Shown piece by piece: positions 1 through 7,283 of a stretch of DNA of 40,268 nt. The notes under the pieces are model-generated. The model saw only the letters and a list, made by a program, of their open reading frames with translations, had not been told where the DNA came from and ran no database searches. The translations under genes were made by a program, and so were the position numbers. The stretch comes from Thiotrichales bacterium. Lineage in GTDB: Bacteria; Pseudomonadota; Gammaproteobacteria; SZUA-229. The stretch is from the NCBI GenBank assembly GCA_020341835.1, contig CP070838.1, forward strand, positions 1,452,893 to 1,493,160, in the 5' to 3' direction. Each line of letters opens with the position of its first letter. The stretch's first letter is position 1.

Positions 1-330
1 ATGGCTGGCTACGACATCGACCGCTTCCGCCGTTTCGTCATGAGCGACAGTTTCATCAAGATGTATGACCTGAGCGATGACGAGTATGAGTCACTGGAGA
101 AGGATGACATCGCGTTAATGAAGTTTGGTTTCCGCCTGATGAAACAGGTCTTTTTCGGCGAGCTCTCTATCAAGGAACGCGAAGGCGCCTGGGAAAAGCG
201 CGTTGAGGAACGACGCGAGATTCTCGAATATCGCAGACAGGCGGAAATCGCCGAGTACGAGAAGAAACAGGAAGAAGCGCGCAAGGCTGCACTCGAAGAT
301 GGCAGCGAAGACGAGAGCGCGACCCACTGA
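1..330 (+). CDS. Hypothetical charged protein, possibly 5'-truncated by the window edge
   Basis: I do not recognise this family. The first 60 residues mix aromatic and hydrophobic positions with acidic ones (FRRFVMSDSFIKMYDLSDDE, then KFGFRLMKQVFFGEL) and could form a small helical domain. Residues 60-105 are almost all Glu, Lys, Arg and Ala and look like one long helix or coiled coil. There is no signal peptide or membrane segment, so it is probably cytoplasmic. The ATG is the first base of the window, so it may be an internal Met of a longer protein. The stop lies 12 bases before the metallophosphoesterase gene, so the two are probably co-transcribed. That it is coding is fairly sure; its function is unknown. 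Confidence 0.6.
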   Translation: MAGYDIDRFRRFVMSDSFIKMYDLSDDEYESLEKDDIALMKFGFRLMKQVFFGELSIKEREGAWEKRVEERREILEYRRQAEIAEYEKKQEEARKAALEDGSEDESATH

Positions 331-342
331 CACTCAGATTCA

Positions 343-867
343 ATGAGCGCTACTGTAACAGTCGGAATTTTGTCGGATACGCACGGGTTTCTGGACCAGC
401 GCATCGCCGAGGTGATCCGTGACTGCGACTACGCGATTCACGCCGGTGATATCATGGGCGCGCATATCCTTGATCAACTGCAGCCGCGCGAGCGCGTCAT
501 CGCCGTTGCCGGCAACAATGATCATCCCGCCTTCTGGCACCGCGAAGAAGCAGAACTTGTCGCCACCCTGCCCGAGATGACCGACCTCGAGCTACCCGGC
601 GGCACCGTCAGAATCGAGCACGGACACCGCCTTGGCGGCTTTCCCGATCACGACCAGCTGCGCTGGGACCATGCCGAAGTCAAACTGGTTGTCTACGGCC
701 ATACCCACAAGCGCGTAATTGATCAACAGGCCAGGCCCTGGATCGTAAACCCAGGCGCGGCAGGCAGGGAAAGAACCAAGGGCGGACCATCGTGTTTGAT
801 ACTGAGCGCAAGCGAAGTTGAGTGGAAAATAGAAACTCTACTATTTGCCGACACTGAAGCGGCTTGA
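343..867 (+). CDS. YfcE/MJ0936-type metallophosphoesterase
   Basis: 174 residues, the usual size for the small single-domain calcineurin-like phosphoesterases. The metal-binding signature is complete and in order: SDTHG (residues 11-15), GD (35-36), GNND (57-60), EHGH (92-95) and GHTH (119-122). These residues bind two metal ions that activate water for phosphodiester hydrolysis. NPGAAGRERTKGGPS near the end is the family's C-terminal signature (NPGS-type). Family members cleave model phosphodiesters; the physiological substrate is generally not known and cannot be read from sequence. The protein is cytoplasmic, with no signal peptide. It follows the unrecognised gene at 1-330 by 12 bases. 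No strong ribosome-binding site is visible, which fits translation coupled to the upstream gene. Confidence 0.9.
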   Translation: MSATVTVGILSDTHGFLDQRIAEVIRDCDYAIHAGDIMGAHILDQLQPRERVIAVAGNNDHPAFWHREEAELVATLPEMTDLELPGGTVRIEHGHRLGGFPDHDQLRWDHAEVKLVVYGHTHKRVIDQQARPWIVNPGAAGRERTKGGPSCLILSASEVEWKIETLLFADTEAA

Positions 868-868
868 A

Positions 869-909
869 TATTAGAATGAAGAATGAACAATTAACAATGA
901 AAAATTATC
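869..909. repeat. Short AT-rich tandem-like tract (GAATGAa/GAACAATTAACAATGAA)
   Basis: After the phosphoesterase stop, the words GAATGA, GAATGAAC, AATTAACAATGAA and AAATTA follow each other as degenerate 6-8 base units. They are unlike the GC-richer surroundings. Tracts of this look are often dispersed between genes in environmental proteobacteria; here only one copy is visible. Confidence 0.3.
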
Positions 910-959
910 AGCAGAACGCTCAATAGCTCAGCAGTCTGTTCCTGTTATCCATTGCTTTT

Positions 960-1697
960 CTAGACTTTGATATAGATCCAGCCTTTTTTCAGGCGCTCCG
1001 AGATAAGCTCCTGCGCGGTCCTGTCGGTGACAGCCTTCTCCATCATAACAACCGCCTTGCCCTCTTTTTTCTGGGCTTTGTCAATCGAACGCATGCAGGC
1101 ATAAAGCGATACGTTTTCATTGCTGTCGACGATATTTTCAATGCGTTTGACATAGGGTGATACGCCAACGCGCAGCATGTTGATACCTTCCTTGTAGGTG
1201 ACGATGTCCAGCTTCATCGGAGTTCCGGCTTCGCGGTAACTCGCCAGCAGTTGCTCGGCTTCATCCAGCGCTCCCTTGATCGCGTAAACATCGCCGGTGG
1301 TAACATGCAGAATGATCTTGCGTTCGGCACGGGCAACCTGCTCGGTATTCTTGTAATACTGGAATACATCCTCTGCCGACGCGATCTGAGTCGAACGCGC
1401 TGTATCGTTAATGGTCCAGCCGGCCAGCATGCCAATGGCCACGAGTAAACTGGCGGCAATTCCTTTCCAGCGATAGCTGCTTGTTCTCGAACCTGCTTTA
1501 GCGCTCGCAGAATCAGGGACCGGAATACTCTCGTACGCATAAGCTACCAGTTCACGCACAGCTTTGAGCTGGCAGACACGTTCGCACAGGGTCGCATCCT
1601 CCAGCATTTCATGACGAATCGCGTCTTTCTCATCCGTATCCAGCTGATCATCGATGAACAGATTCAGTTTTTCGTCAGTGTAAATTTCTTCACTCAT
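960..1697 (-). CDS. Membrane anti-sigma factor with C-terminal DsrE-like sensor domain
   Basis: 245 residues. Residues 1-60 match the short helical domain of proteobacterial anti-sigma factors (pattern LNLFIDDQLDTDEKDAIRHE, then a helix ending KAVRELVAYA); they would hold the sigma factor in the cytoplasm. One membrane segment lies at about 79-97 (IAASLLVAIGMLAGW). Residues 125-245 would be periplasmic and resemble the DsrE/YchN fold: KIILHVTTGD, then LDIVTYKEGINML, then VSLYACM with Cys201, then the terminal strand WIYIKV. The exported protein at 3046-3486 has the same plan with Cys102. Its ATG overlaps the sigma-factor stop (TAATG at 1695-1699), so the two are translationally coupled. I infer that the outer domain senses a sulfur or redox signal. 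The anti-sigma role is well supported by context; the DsrE assignment rests on motif reading. Confidence 0.8.
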   Translation of the reverse strand: MSEEIYTDEKLNLFIDDQLDTDEKDAIRHEMLEDATLCERVCQLKAVRELVAYAYESIPVPDSASAKAGSRTSSYRWKGIAASLLVAIGMLAGWTINDTARSTQIASAEDVFQYYKNTEQVARAERKIILHVTTGDVYAIKGALDEAEQLLASYREAGTPMKLDIVTYKEGINMLRVGVSPYVKRIENIVDSNENVSLYACMRSIDKAQKKEGKAVVMMEKAVTDRTAQELISERLKKGWIYIKV

Positions 1698-2245
1698 TAT
1701 TTCACCCTCATCAACCTGACCGGCAACCTGCCCTCGCCCGCCAGATCAAGCAATTGCTCCTTCAACTTCTGTCTTCCCCTGAAGAGGCGGCTCATGACCG
1801 TTCCGATCGGAATATCGACAATTTCTGCGATCTCTGCATAACTGAAGCCGGCAAAGTCGGCCAGCGTTACCACTTCTCTCAACGACATAGGCAAACGATC
1901 AACAGACGATCTCACCCTGCCAACGATCTGGGACTGCTGGTAGTGATCTACATGTTCAGGCTGGTTTTCATCACCAATATCAAACAGTTCGGTATTTCTG
2001 CCCTGCACCCGCAGATAGTCATGCCAGTTATTCAGAAGAATCCGATACAACCAGGTATCCAGCGTCGCCTGGTTGCGCAACTTGTCTGCATTCTTCATCG
2101 CCTTGAACATCGTTTCCTGCACCAGATCATCCGCCAGCGCGGAGTTGTGGCACCAGGAATAGGCCACCTTGTATAGCTTGTTTCGCCTGTCGGCAAATTC
2201 CTGTTTTAACCGCGATGCGGCCAACAGATTCATTATTTTTTTCAT
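1697..2245 (-). CDS. ECF-type RNA polymerase sigma factor
   Basis: 182 residues from the chosen start. Region 2 spans about residues 15-80 (DDLVQETMFKAMKNADKLR, TLDTWLYRILLNNWHDYLR), and region 4 about 115-170 (DRLPMSLREVVTLADFAG, YAEIAEIVDIPIGTVMSRL). This is the two-domain layout of extracytoplasmic-function sigma factors, which bind core polymerase and direct it to -35/-10 elements. The reading frame stays open to 2560, but that extension would run over the divergent thioredoxin gene. The ATG at 2245 has GGAG five bases upstream and begins MKKIMNLL, so I chose it. It is followed directly by the anti-sigma gene. The 142-base gap to the divergent gene probably holds both promoters; I could not identify the sigma's own recognition motif. 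Confidence 0.92.
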   Translation of the reverse strand: MKKIMNLLAASRLKQEFADRRNKLYKVAYSWCHNSALADDLVQETMFKAMKNADKLRNQATLDTWLYRILLNNWHDYLRVQGRNTELFDIGDENQPEHVDHYQQSQIVGRVRSSVDRLPMSLREVVTLADFAGFSYAEIAEIVDIPIGTVMSRLFRGRQKLKEQLLDLAGEGRLPVRLMRVK

Positions 2246-2387
2246 GCGTGCTCCATCCCTCCTCCTGTATAGACGATCGACGCCGGCATTTATTCGCAAA
2301 CAGGGCAATCTGGACCAATACTGAAATAAGTGCTTTCGGCGCACGTCTACTGTAATGTAACAGAAACCACACAGACAGGGAGTTATT

Positions 2388-2942
2388 ATGTCTCTGATTT
2401 CATTATGTATTAAATCCAGACTCGGCATTATCGCCGGCTTTCTGTCGCTGTGCGGGGCGCTGCCCGCCGTTGCAGCGCCCGACGTCTGGCTCGAGGGTAT
2501 CGACGGCAGGCAACACAACCTCAGTGAATACATCGGCAAAGGCAAATGGACGGCCCTCAATATCTGGGGAACCCGCTGTCCGCCGTGCCTGGATGAAATA
2601 CCCGAACTGGTTCATTTTCATGACGACCATCAGGACACAAAAGCGATCGTCGTCGGCGTTGCAATCGATTTCCCCAGCTACGGCTATGCCAGAAAAGATG
2701 AAGTGCTGGCATTCATAGACGATCACCTGGTCGAGTTTCCTGTATTGCTTAGCGATGCCACGATCTCGGAAAAAATCGGAACCGGGAGACTCGAGGGACT
2801 ACCCACCACCTACCTGTACAACCCCCAGGGCAAGCTCGTCGCCAAACAGGTTGGAAGCATAACCAGAGATATCCTGGAAGCGTTTATTCTCAAATACGAG
2901 AATCAGTCTAGCTTCAAACCACAACCTCCATCAAAAAAATAA
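2388..2942 (+). CDS. Exported TlpA-like thioredoxin-fold protein
   Basis: 184 residues. Residues 1-30 form a signal peptide ending in AVAA, so the mature protein is periplasmic. The thioredoxin active site is CPPC at 64-67 within WGTRCPPCLDEIPEL, the arrangement of TlpA/ResA/DsbE-type reductases. LEGLPTTYLYNPQGKLV carries the cis-Pro loop (LPTT) and the following strand. The fold is complete. TlpA-like proteins reduce disulfides or oxidised thiols in the periplasm using electrons from a membrane partner. No CcdA/DsbD-type partner is encoded nearby. An AGGGAG ribosome-binding site lies seven bases before the ATG. The gene is divergent from the sigma/anti-sigma pair and heads a run with the DsrE-like protein and the porin, which makes the Cys102 of the next gene product a plausible substrate. 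That last step is inference. Confidence 0.9.
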   Translation: MSLISLCIKSRLGIIAGFLSLCGALPAVAAPDVWLEGIDGRQHNLSEYIGKGKWTALNIWGTRCPPCLDEIPELVHFHDDHQDTKAIVVGVAIDFPSYGYARKDEVLAFIDDHLVEFPVLLSDATISEKIGTGRLEGLPTTYLYNPQGKLVAKQVGSITRDILEAFILKYENQSSFKPQPPSKK

Positions 2943-2998
2943 TAGTGAATAAGTTCTGCCACCGATCGTCTGTAGCAAGAGACAAAATAAAAAAACGA

Positions 2999-3020
2999 CT
3001 GGTGACACCTGTTTCACCAG
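2999..3020 (+). other. Intercistronic stem-loop
   Basis: Seven-base perfect arms CTGGTGA and TCACCAG with an eight-base loop, 26 bases before the DsrE-like gene. No T-run follows, so it is more likely a processing or stability element than a terminator. Confidence 0.4.
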
Positions 3021-3045
3021 CTAATAACGCCAGACGGAGGCATCA

Positions 3046-3486
3046 ATGAACAAGCTCATGCAATCCCTTTTACTTGTCGTATTGACGAGTATTGTCTTTC
3101 AGGCACATGCCGCGTCTGAAGACAAACCCTTTGCCGAACATAAAGTCGTTCTTCAAATCAGCGATGCTGACCCGACCAAACAGACCCTGGTGCTGAATGT
3201 TGCGAGCAACCTGATCAAGGCCTATGGCCCTGACAAGGTTGATGTCGAGATCGTTGCCTTCGGTCCCGGCCTGAGACTGATGTTTGATGACAACCACAAC
3301 AAGGGACGCATCAGCGGCCTGACCGGAAGCGGCGTGCGTTTTGCGGCCTGCGGCAATACCCTGAAAAAGGTATCGAAGAAACTCGGTAAAACACCCGCAC
3401 TGAACAGCAATGCCAGCCAGGTGCCCGCTGGTGTCGTTCGGATTATCGAACTGGTGAATCAGGACTACATCCTGGTCAAGCCGTAG
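3046..3486 (+). CDS. Exported DsrE/DsrF-like protein
   Basis: 146 residues, beginning with a signal peptide (MNKLMQSLLLVVLTSIVFQA, cleavage after AHA near residue 23). The mature part has the DsrE-family plan: strand KVVLQISD, helix NVASNLIKAYG, strand KVDVEIVAFGPGL, then VRFAACGNTL with the single Cys102, and a closing strand YILVKP. In cytoplasmic family members the equivalent Cys carries sulfane sulfur or takes part in thiol relay. Export of this fold is seen in a set of periplasmic family members of unknown role. GGAGG sits seven bases upstream of the ATG. It lies between a TlpA-like reductase and a porin, and its fold is echoed in the anti-sigma factor of the divergent pair. A periplasmic sulfur or thiol function is inferred from this context. 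Confidence 0.82.
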   Translation: MNKLMQSLLLVVLTSIVFQAHAASEDKPFAEHKVVLQISDADPTKQTLVLNVASNLIKAYGPDKVDVEIVAFGPGLRLMFDDNHNKGRISGLTGSGVRFAACGNTLKKVSKKLGKTPALNSNASQVPAGVVRIIELVNQDYILVKP

Positions 3487-3538
3487 CTTTATTAAAACAG
3501 AATAATAAATCGAAAAAGTATTTGTCGGAGGATGAACC

Positions 3539-4909
3539 GTGATTACAGTTAAAAAGAAAATTGCATTACTGATGGCCTGCATCACAGGCTGTCTGTTTAC
3601 ACATTCAGCTTATAGTGCCAACTGGCTGATGCTGCAGGGTACTGAAGCTCATAAACAGGGGCAGGCACCGCGCGCGCATGTCTGGGGCTTTATCCAGGCG
3701 CAGTACCAGTACGACAACAGTGATCCGTCTTTAGCACCTAATCCTGCCGGTGGATATGTTCCGCCAAAACTGATCGGACCCAACCTGGACGACCAGAGCC
3801 AGTTCAATGTAAACCGGGCACGTATCGGTGTTCGCGGCACAGGATTCCCGCTGGATTCCAAAGTCAACTACTTCATACTTGCCGAGTTTGGTAACAACGG
3901 CATCACCTATGGTGATGACGGCAAGCACCTGACCGATGCAAGTGTTACCTTTAACCATATCCCCGGCGCTCGCGTTCGCGTCGGTCAATTCAAATACCCG
4001 GGGGCAGAGGAAGGCCTGCAGGCTATCCATGTGTTTGATTACATCAACTTCACCTCCGTCACCAACCAGCTTCTTCTGGAACGCTTTCCGACTCTGAACG
4101 GCGAAAGCTGCACAACCACCATCGACGACTCTGTCTCGCCACCGACCGCGACTACAAGCTGTACACCGGTCGTGCAGAATCAGGCGCCTACACCGACACC
4201 CAACGCCGGCATGAACCAGTTTGACAGTTCAGTCGGCGCATTCAGGGATATCGGCATTCAGGTTTTCGACATGTTCAAGGTCAGTAACTGGGAGCATAGC
4301 TACGCCCTCATGGTGGGTAATGGTAATGGCATCAACAGTGGAGATAATGACAGCAACAAGGATGTGTACCTCTACTGGTCATCCGAACTCGTATTCGGCG
4401 GCAAGGGTGGGCGGCGTGAAGGGCTCAAGCTGTTTGCCTGGCACCAGGACGGAAAGCGCACCAAGGTTGATGACCGCACCCAGGAGCAGGACCGTGAACG
4501 CTCGGGCGCCGGCGTCAAGTATCTGAAAAAACCGTTCCGCGCCACCGCCGAGTATATGCAGGGCAAGGGTATGATTTTCCAGGGCCAGCATCGCCCTGCA
4601 CATATGTTCAACAACCTGGAAGCAGCCGGTTACTATGTCGAGGGCGGCTGGTACATCGGCAAAACCAATTTCGAAATCGACCTGCGCTGGGACAGCTATA
4701 CCCGTGACGAGAACCATCCTACGTCACAACCGGGTCATGAAAGCACGGCCGATACGATCACGCTGGGCGGCCAGTATCACTTCAACAAGAAAACACGCGT
4801 GAATCTGGAGTATGCAAGCCGTGATTACAAATCGGACACGCCTGCAGTCAATACACAGCAGGTGGGCGTAGACGGACGCTTCGCGATCCAGGTCACGCAC
4901 ATATTCTAA
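3539..4909 (+). CDS. OprP/OprO-like outer-membrane porin
   Basis: 456 residues with a signal peptide (residues 1-28, ending AYSA). The body has the alternating aromatic strands of a beta-barrel and ends in VTHIF, a terminal Phe typical of Bam-assembled porins. RARIGVRGTGFPLDSKVNYF followed by FGNNGITYGDDG, then ARVRVGQFKYPGAEEGLQ, matches the phosphate-selective porin O/P family. Strong pore selectivity for phosphate is known only for some members, so the substrate is open. A Cys pair region near residues 190-205 (GESCTTTIDD and TTSCTPV) lies in a Pro/Thr-rich loop that may be disulfide-linked. Translation starts at GTG, supported by GGAGG seven bases upstream. The gene closes the TlpA/DsrE run and is followed by a strong terminator. 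Confidence 0.87.
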   Translation: MITVKKKIALLMACITGCLFTHSAYSANWLMLQGTEAHKQGQAPRAHVWGFIQAQYQYDNSDPSLAPNPAGGYVPPKLIGPNLDDQSQFNVNRARIGVRGTGFPLDSKVNYFILAEFGNNGITYGDDGKHLTDASVTFNHIPGARVRVGQFKYPGAEEGLQAIHVFDYINFTSVTNQLLLERFPTLNGESCTTTIDDSVSPPTATTSCTPVVQNQAPTPTPNAGMNQFDSSVGAFRDIGIQVFDMFKVSNWEHSYALMVGNGNGINSGDNDSNKDVYLYWSSELVFGGKGGRREGLKLFAWHQDGKRTKVDDRTQEQDRERSGAGVKYLKKPFRATAEYMQGKGMIFQGQHRPAHMFNNLEAAGYYVEGGWYIGKTNFEIDLRWDSYTRDENHPTSQPGHESTADTITLGGQYHFNKKTRVNLEYASRDYKSDTPAVNTQQVGVDGRFAIQVTHIF

Positions 4910-4952
4910 TAACAATAATTGCTTCTCCTGCCTTGGTTTTGCAAGGTGTAGC

Positions 4953-4976
4953 CAGGGCCCGCAAGGGCCCTGTTTT
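4953..4976 (+). terminator. Rho-independent terminator after the porin gene
   Basis: Perfect eight-base GC arms CAGGGCCC and GGGCCCTG around a GCAA tetraloop, followed by TTTT. It lies 43 bases after the porin stop and only 13 bases before the DUF302 start codon, so it may also act as an attenuator for that gene. Confidence 0.85.
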
Positions 4977-4989
4977 CAGGAGTTCAGTC

Positions 4990-5469
4990 ATGAGGCCCGA
5001 TGAAATGAACAAGACGACATTATCCGCTGTTGGCTTTCTGCTGTTCTATCTGATCAACAGCCAGGTGTTTGCCGAACAGTCCGACGGCGTGATTCGCATG
5101 AAGAGCATGCACAGTGTCAGCGTCACGGTAGAAAAACTCGAATCAGCACTCAAAAGCAAGGGCATGACCATCTTCAAGCGCGTCTCCCACGCCGATGGCG
5201 CTGCCAGCGTGGGGCTTGAACTGAGACCGACCGAATTGATGATTTTCGGCAATCCGAAGGTGGGCACACCGCTGATGCAGTGCCAGCAGCTGGCAGCGCT
5301 GGATCTGCCACAGAAGGCCCTGATTTACGAGGATGAAAACGGACAGGTCTGGTTTGCCTACAATGACCCGCAATACATAGCAGAACGGCACAACATCAGC
5401 GGCTGCGATGACGTCGTCAACAAGATCTCAAAAGCACTGGCCAACTTCTCCAGGGCCGCCACGCAATAA
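4990..5469 (+). CDS. Exported DUF302 protein
   Basis: 159 residues from the chosen start. The ATG at 4990 has AGGAG seven bases upstream, which beats the upstream in-frame GTG at 4933 that lies before the terminator. A second ATG at 5005 is also possible. A signal peptide covers about the first 27 residues, ending in VFA. The mature part is a full DUF302 domain: VEKLESALKSKGMTIF, then LRPTELMIFGNPKVGTPLMQ, DLPQKALIYED and VWFAYNDPQYIAER. The fold is a small alpha/beta sandwich of unknown biochemical role, sometimes found near thiol and redox genes. It follows the porin after a strong terminator, so its expression depends on read-through or a promoter inside that short gap. Confidence 0.87.
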   Translation: MRPDEMNKTTLSAVGFLLFYLINSQVFAEQSDGVIRMKSMHSVSVTVEKLESALKSKGMTIFKRVSHADGAASVGLELRPTELMIFGNPKVGTPLMQCQQLAALDLPQKALIYEDENGQVWFAYNDPQYIAERHNISGCDDVVNKISKALANFSRAATQ

Positions 5470-5576
5470 CCGCCGATCCAGGATATTGACGACAGGCTTT
5501 AAACAGCCCGGTATACGACACGAAATCACAGCTACCCGTGAACAGATTAGCATTTCCTTGATTCTCGTGTAATTCA

Positions 5577-6416
5577 TTATTCACTGTCATTTCTCCCCTC
5601 CCTCTCCCTGACAGATTCAAGCACTTCAAGCAACTTGCGCCTGTTGCGCTTGCTGTTGAATGTGACGTTATGACCATCCTCCAGCCTGATGAGCTGCCTG
5701 GGTTCAGACGCCGCCTGATAAAGCAGTAAAGCATGGTTGAAGCCGATGATTTCATCTTCCTCGCTGTGCATGATGACAACAGGGATCGGCGTGATGTCGC
5801 CAACGGCTGTCATCGGGCTGTAGCTGTTATCGATTGTTTTTGACAGCGGCCACTGAAACAGCCAGAACACCCAGCTTTTCGCCAGGGCTTCCTGTGCGAT
5901 CTGATGATAATCACTGAAGGCCGAGACCGATACCAGCGCAGCAATCCGGTCACGATGGGGACTGTGCGCCGTCGCATATATCGACAGACTCGCACCCAGG
6001 CTCTGCCCCATCACTACCAGTTTTTGTTCATCCGGAATTTGTCCGAGCACATGGCCTATCAGCAATTGCATATCTTCAATGATGGGATCGAGTTCGGCTT
6101 CGCCCTGCGACTGACCGTAACCCCGGTAATCGAATACATAGACATCGTAACCATGTTCGACCAGCCAGTGGACATTGGCAAAATGGGTGCTGATATTTTC
6201 GGCGTTCCCGTGGAAAAACAGCAGGCTCGCTTTAGATTCCCCGGCAGAATACAGCTTCCAGCCGTGCAGCCGGAGCTGGTCGCGGGTCTCGACGAACTCG
6301 TCGCTGTAGCTGATTCCTACAGCGTCAGGCGTGATCAGCTGTTCCTTCATGGGGTAGAAGATATAGTTTGTGCAACCGGAGAGCAGGAGGACACAGAAGG
6401 CCGCGGTGACTCGCAT
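5577..6416 (-). CDS. Lipoprotein alpha/beta hydrolase (BEM46/YfhR-like)
   Basis: 279 residues from the ATG at 6416, which has AGGGA six bases upstream. The N-terminus MRVTAAFCVLLLSGC carries a lipobox (LSGC, Cys15), so the protein should be lipid-anchored in the cell envelope. The alpha/beta hydrolase core is complete: oxyanion region FFHGNAEN (67-74), DYRGYGQSQG (96-105), nucleophile elbow GQSLG with Ser139, acid Asp221 in HSEEDE, and His249 in EDGHN. Relatives are serine esterases of unknown substrate. The reading frame continues upstream for nine codons, but the lipoprotein start is clearly better. The gene is isolated, convergent with the DUF302 gene and divergent from the DUF3015 gene. 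Confidence 0.88.
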   Translation of the reverse strand: MRVTAAFCVLLLSGCTNYIFYPMKEQLITPDAVGISYSDEFVETRDQLRLHGWKLYSAGESKASLLFFHGNAENISTHFANVHWLVEHGYDVYVFDYRGYGQSQGEAELDPIIEDMQLLIGHVLGQIPDEQKLVVMGQSLGASLSIYATAHSPHRDRIAALVSVSAFSDYHQIAQEALAKSWVFWLFQWPLSKTIDNSYSPMTAVGDITPIPVVIMHSEEDEIIGFNHALLLYQAASEPRQLIRLEDGHNVTFNSKRNRRKLLEVLESVREREGRNDSE

Positions 6417-6657
6417 TATCGATCCCTGCCTTTCACAAAACATCCGATGAAACTCTCGGTTCTAGCCGCTGACAACGACGGCTGGATCGTACACCGTGGT
6501 ACGAGGCAAGAGAACCGGGATATAAAGGCCGCAAAACTAGCATCACATGTTACCGGAATGGTATTGAAGACAAACAATGACTTAGGCGGATATTCTATGA
6601 CAGAACTCACAATAAAGTCGTAAATAAGGTTAGCATATTCCCGATTCCACCAATCTC

Positions 6658-6686
6658 TTGCCTGTCATCGATTTATTCACTAATAT
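6658..6686 (+). promoter_or_regulatory. Sigma70-type promoter for the DUF3015 gene
   Basis: TTGCCT (6658-6663), a 17-base spacer and TAATAT (6681-6686), placing the transcript start near 6693 and giving a leader of about 50 bases. It lies in a 326-base gap (6417-6742) between divergent genes. I see no other structure in that gap. Confidence 0.55.
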
Positions 6687-6742
6687 CCCGGCTGTCTCTC
6701 CAGTCAGAGCCAACCAAGATAATAATAATCAGGAGTTAATGA

Positions 6743-7225
6743 ATGAAAAGAATCATAGCAGGACTAGCACTTCTCACCATTTCCCAGGCATCGATGGCAG
6801 GCGCAGCCGGTGGCGACGCAGGCTGCGGCTGGGGTAATGCACTGTTCAAGGGCAATAGCGGCACCGCAAATCACGTACTCGCCGGCATCACCAATGCGAT
6901 CTTCGGCAACAACACGTTCGGCATGACCACGGGAACCAATGGCTGCAGCACATCGGGCACTCTCGGCTATGGCGGCTCAAGTGCCGTCAGCGCGATCATG
7001 GATGAGTTTTCTGAAGATGTGGCACGTGGTGAAGGCGATGCACTGAAAACAGTTGCAGTGCTTTACGGCGTCGAGCCTGAGGACCGCGATACTTTTGCGC
7101 AGGTAATGCACGAAAATTTTGCAGTTATCTTCCCGAATGAGGATGTCACCGCGGAGCAGATGATCGCATCGATGGAAGAAGTCATGAAAGCCGATCCTGT
7201 ACTCGCCAAATACGTCGTCGCCTAG
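6743..7225 (+). CDS. Exported DUF3015 protein
   Basis: 160 residues with a signal peptide (MKRIIAGLALLTISQASMAG). The start of the mature protein shows the DUF3015 pattern: GDAGCGWGNALFKG, then NAIFGNNTFGMTTGTNGC with a second conserved Cys, probably forming a disulfide. The rest (SAIMDEFSEDVARGEGDALK and later helices) is a helical tail. The family is periplasmic and of unknown function. AGGAG stands seven bases before the ATG. A strong terminator follows, and the DUF4105 gene begins just after it in the same direction, a pairing that suggests related envelope roles. Confidence 0.88.
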   Translation: MKRIIAGLALLTISQASMAGAAGGDAGCGWGNALFKGNSGTANHVLAGITNAIFGNNTFGMTTGTNGCSTSGTLGYGGSSAVSAIMDEFSEDVARGEGDALKTVAVLYGVEPEDRDTFAQVMHENFAVIFPNEDVTAEQMIASMEEVMKADPVLAKYVVA

Positions 7226-7245
7226 CCGGTACGGCGCGTAAACAT

Positions 7246-7278
7246 AAAAGCCCTGCATAAATAATGCAGGGCTTTTTT
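7246..7278 (+). terminator. Rho-independent terminator after the DUF3015 gene
   Basis: Arms AAAAGCCCTGCAT and ATGCAGGGCTTTT around a five-base loop, ending in six T. The A-run/T-run symmetry makes it work in either direction. It ends six bases before the first possible start of the DUF4105 gene. Confidence 0.9.
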
Positions 7279-7283
7279 CTTGT

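Noticed and set aside
2246..2560. Longer sigma-factor start
   Set aside because: Would overlap the divergent TlpA-like gene and its start; the ATG at 2245 has a good ribosome-binding site and fits family length.
5904..6623. 239-codon frame opposite the lipoprotein hydrolase
   Set aside because: Mirror of the hydrolase coding sequence, which has intact catalytic residues.
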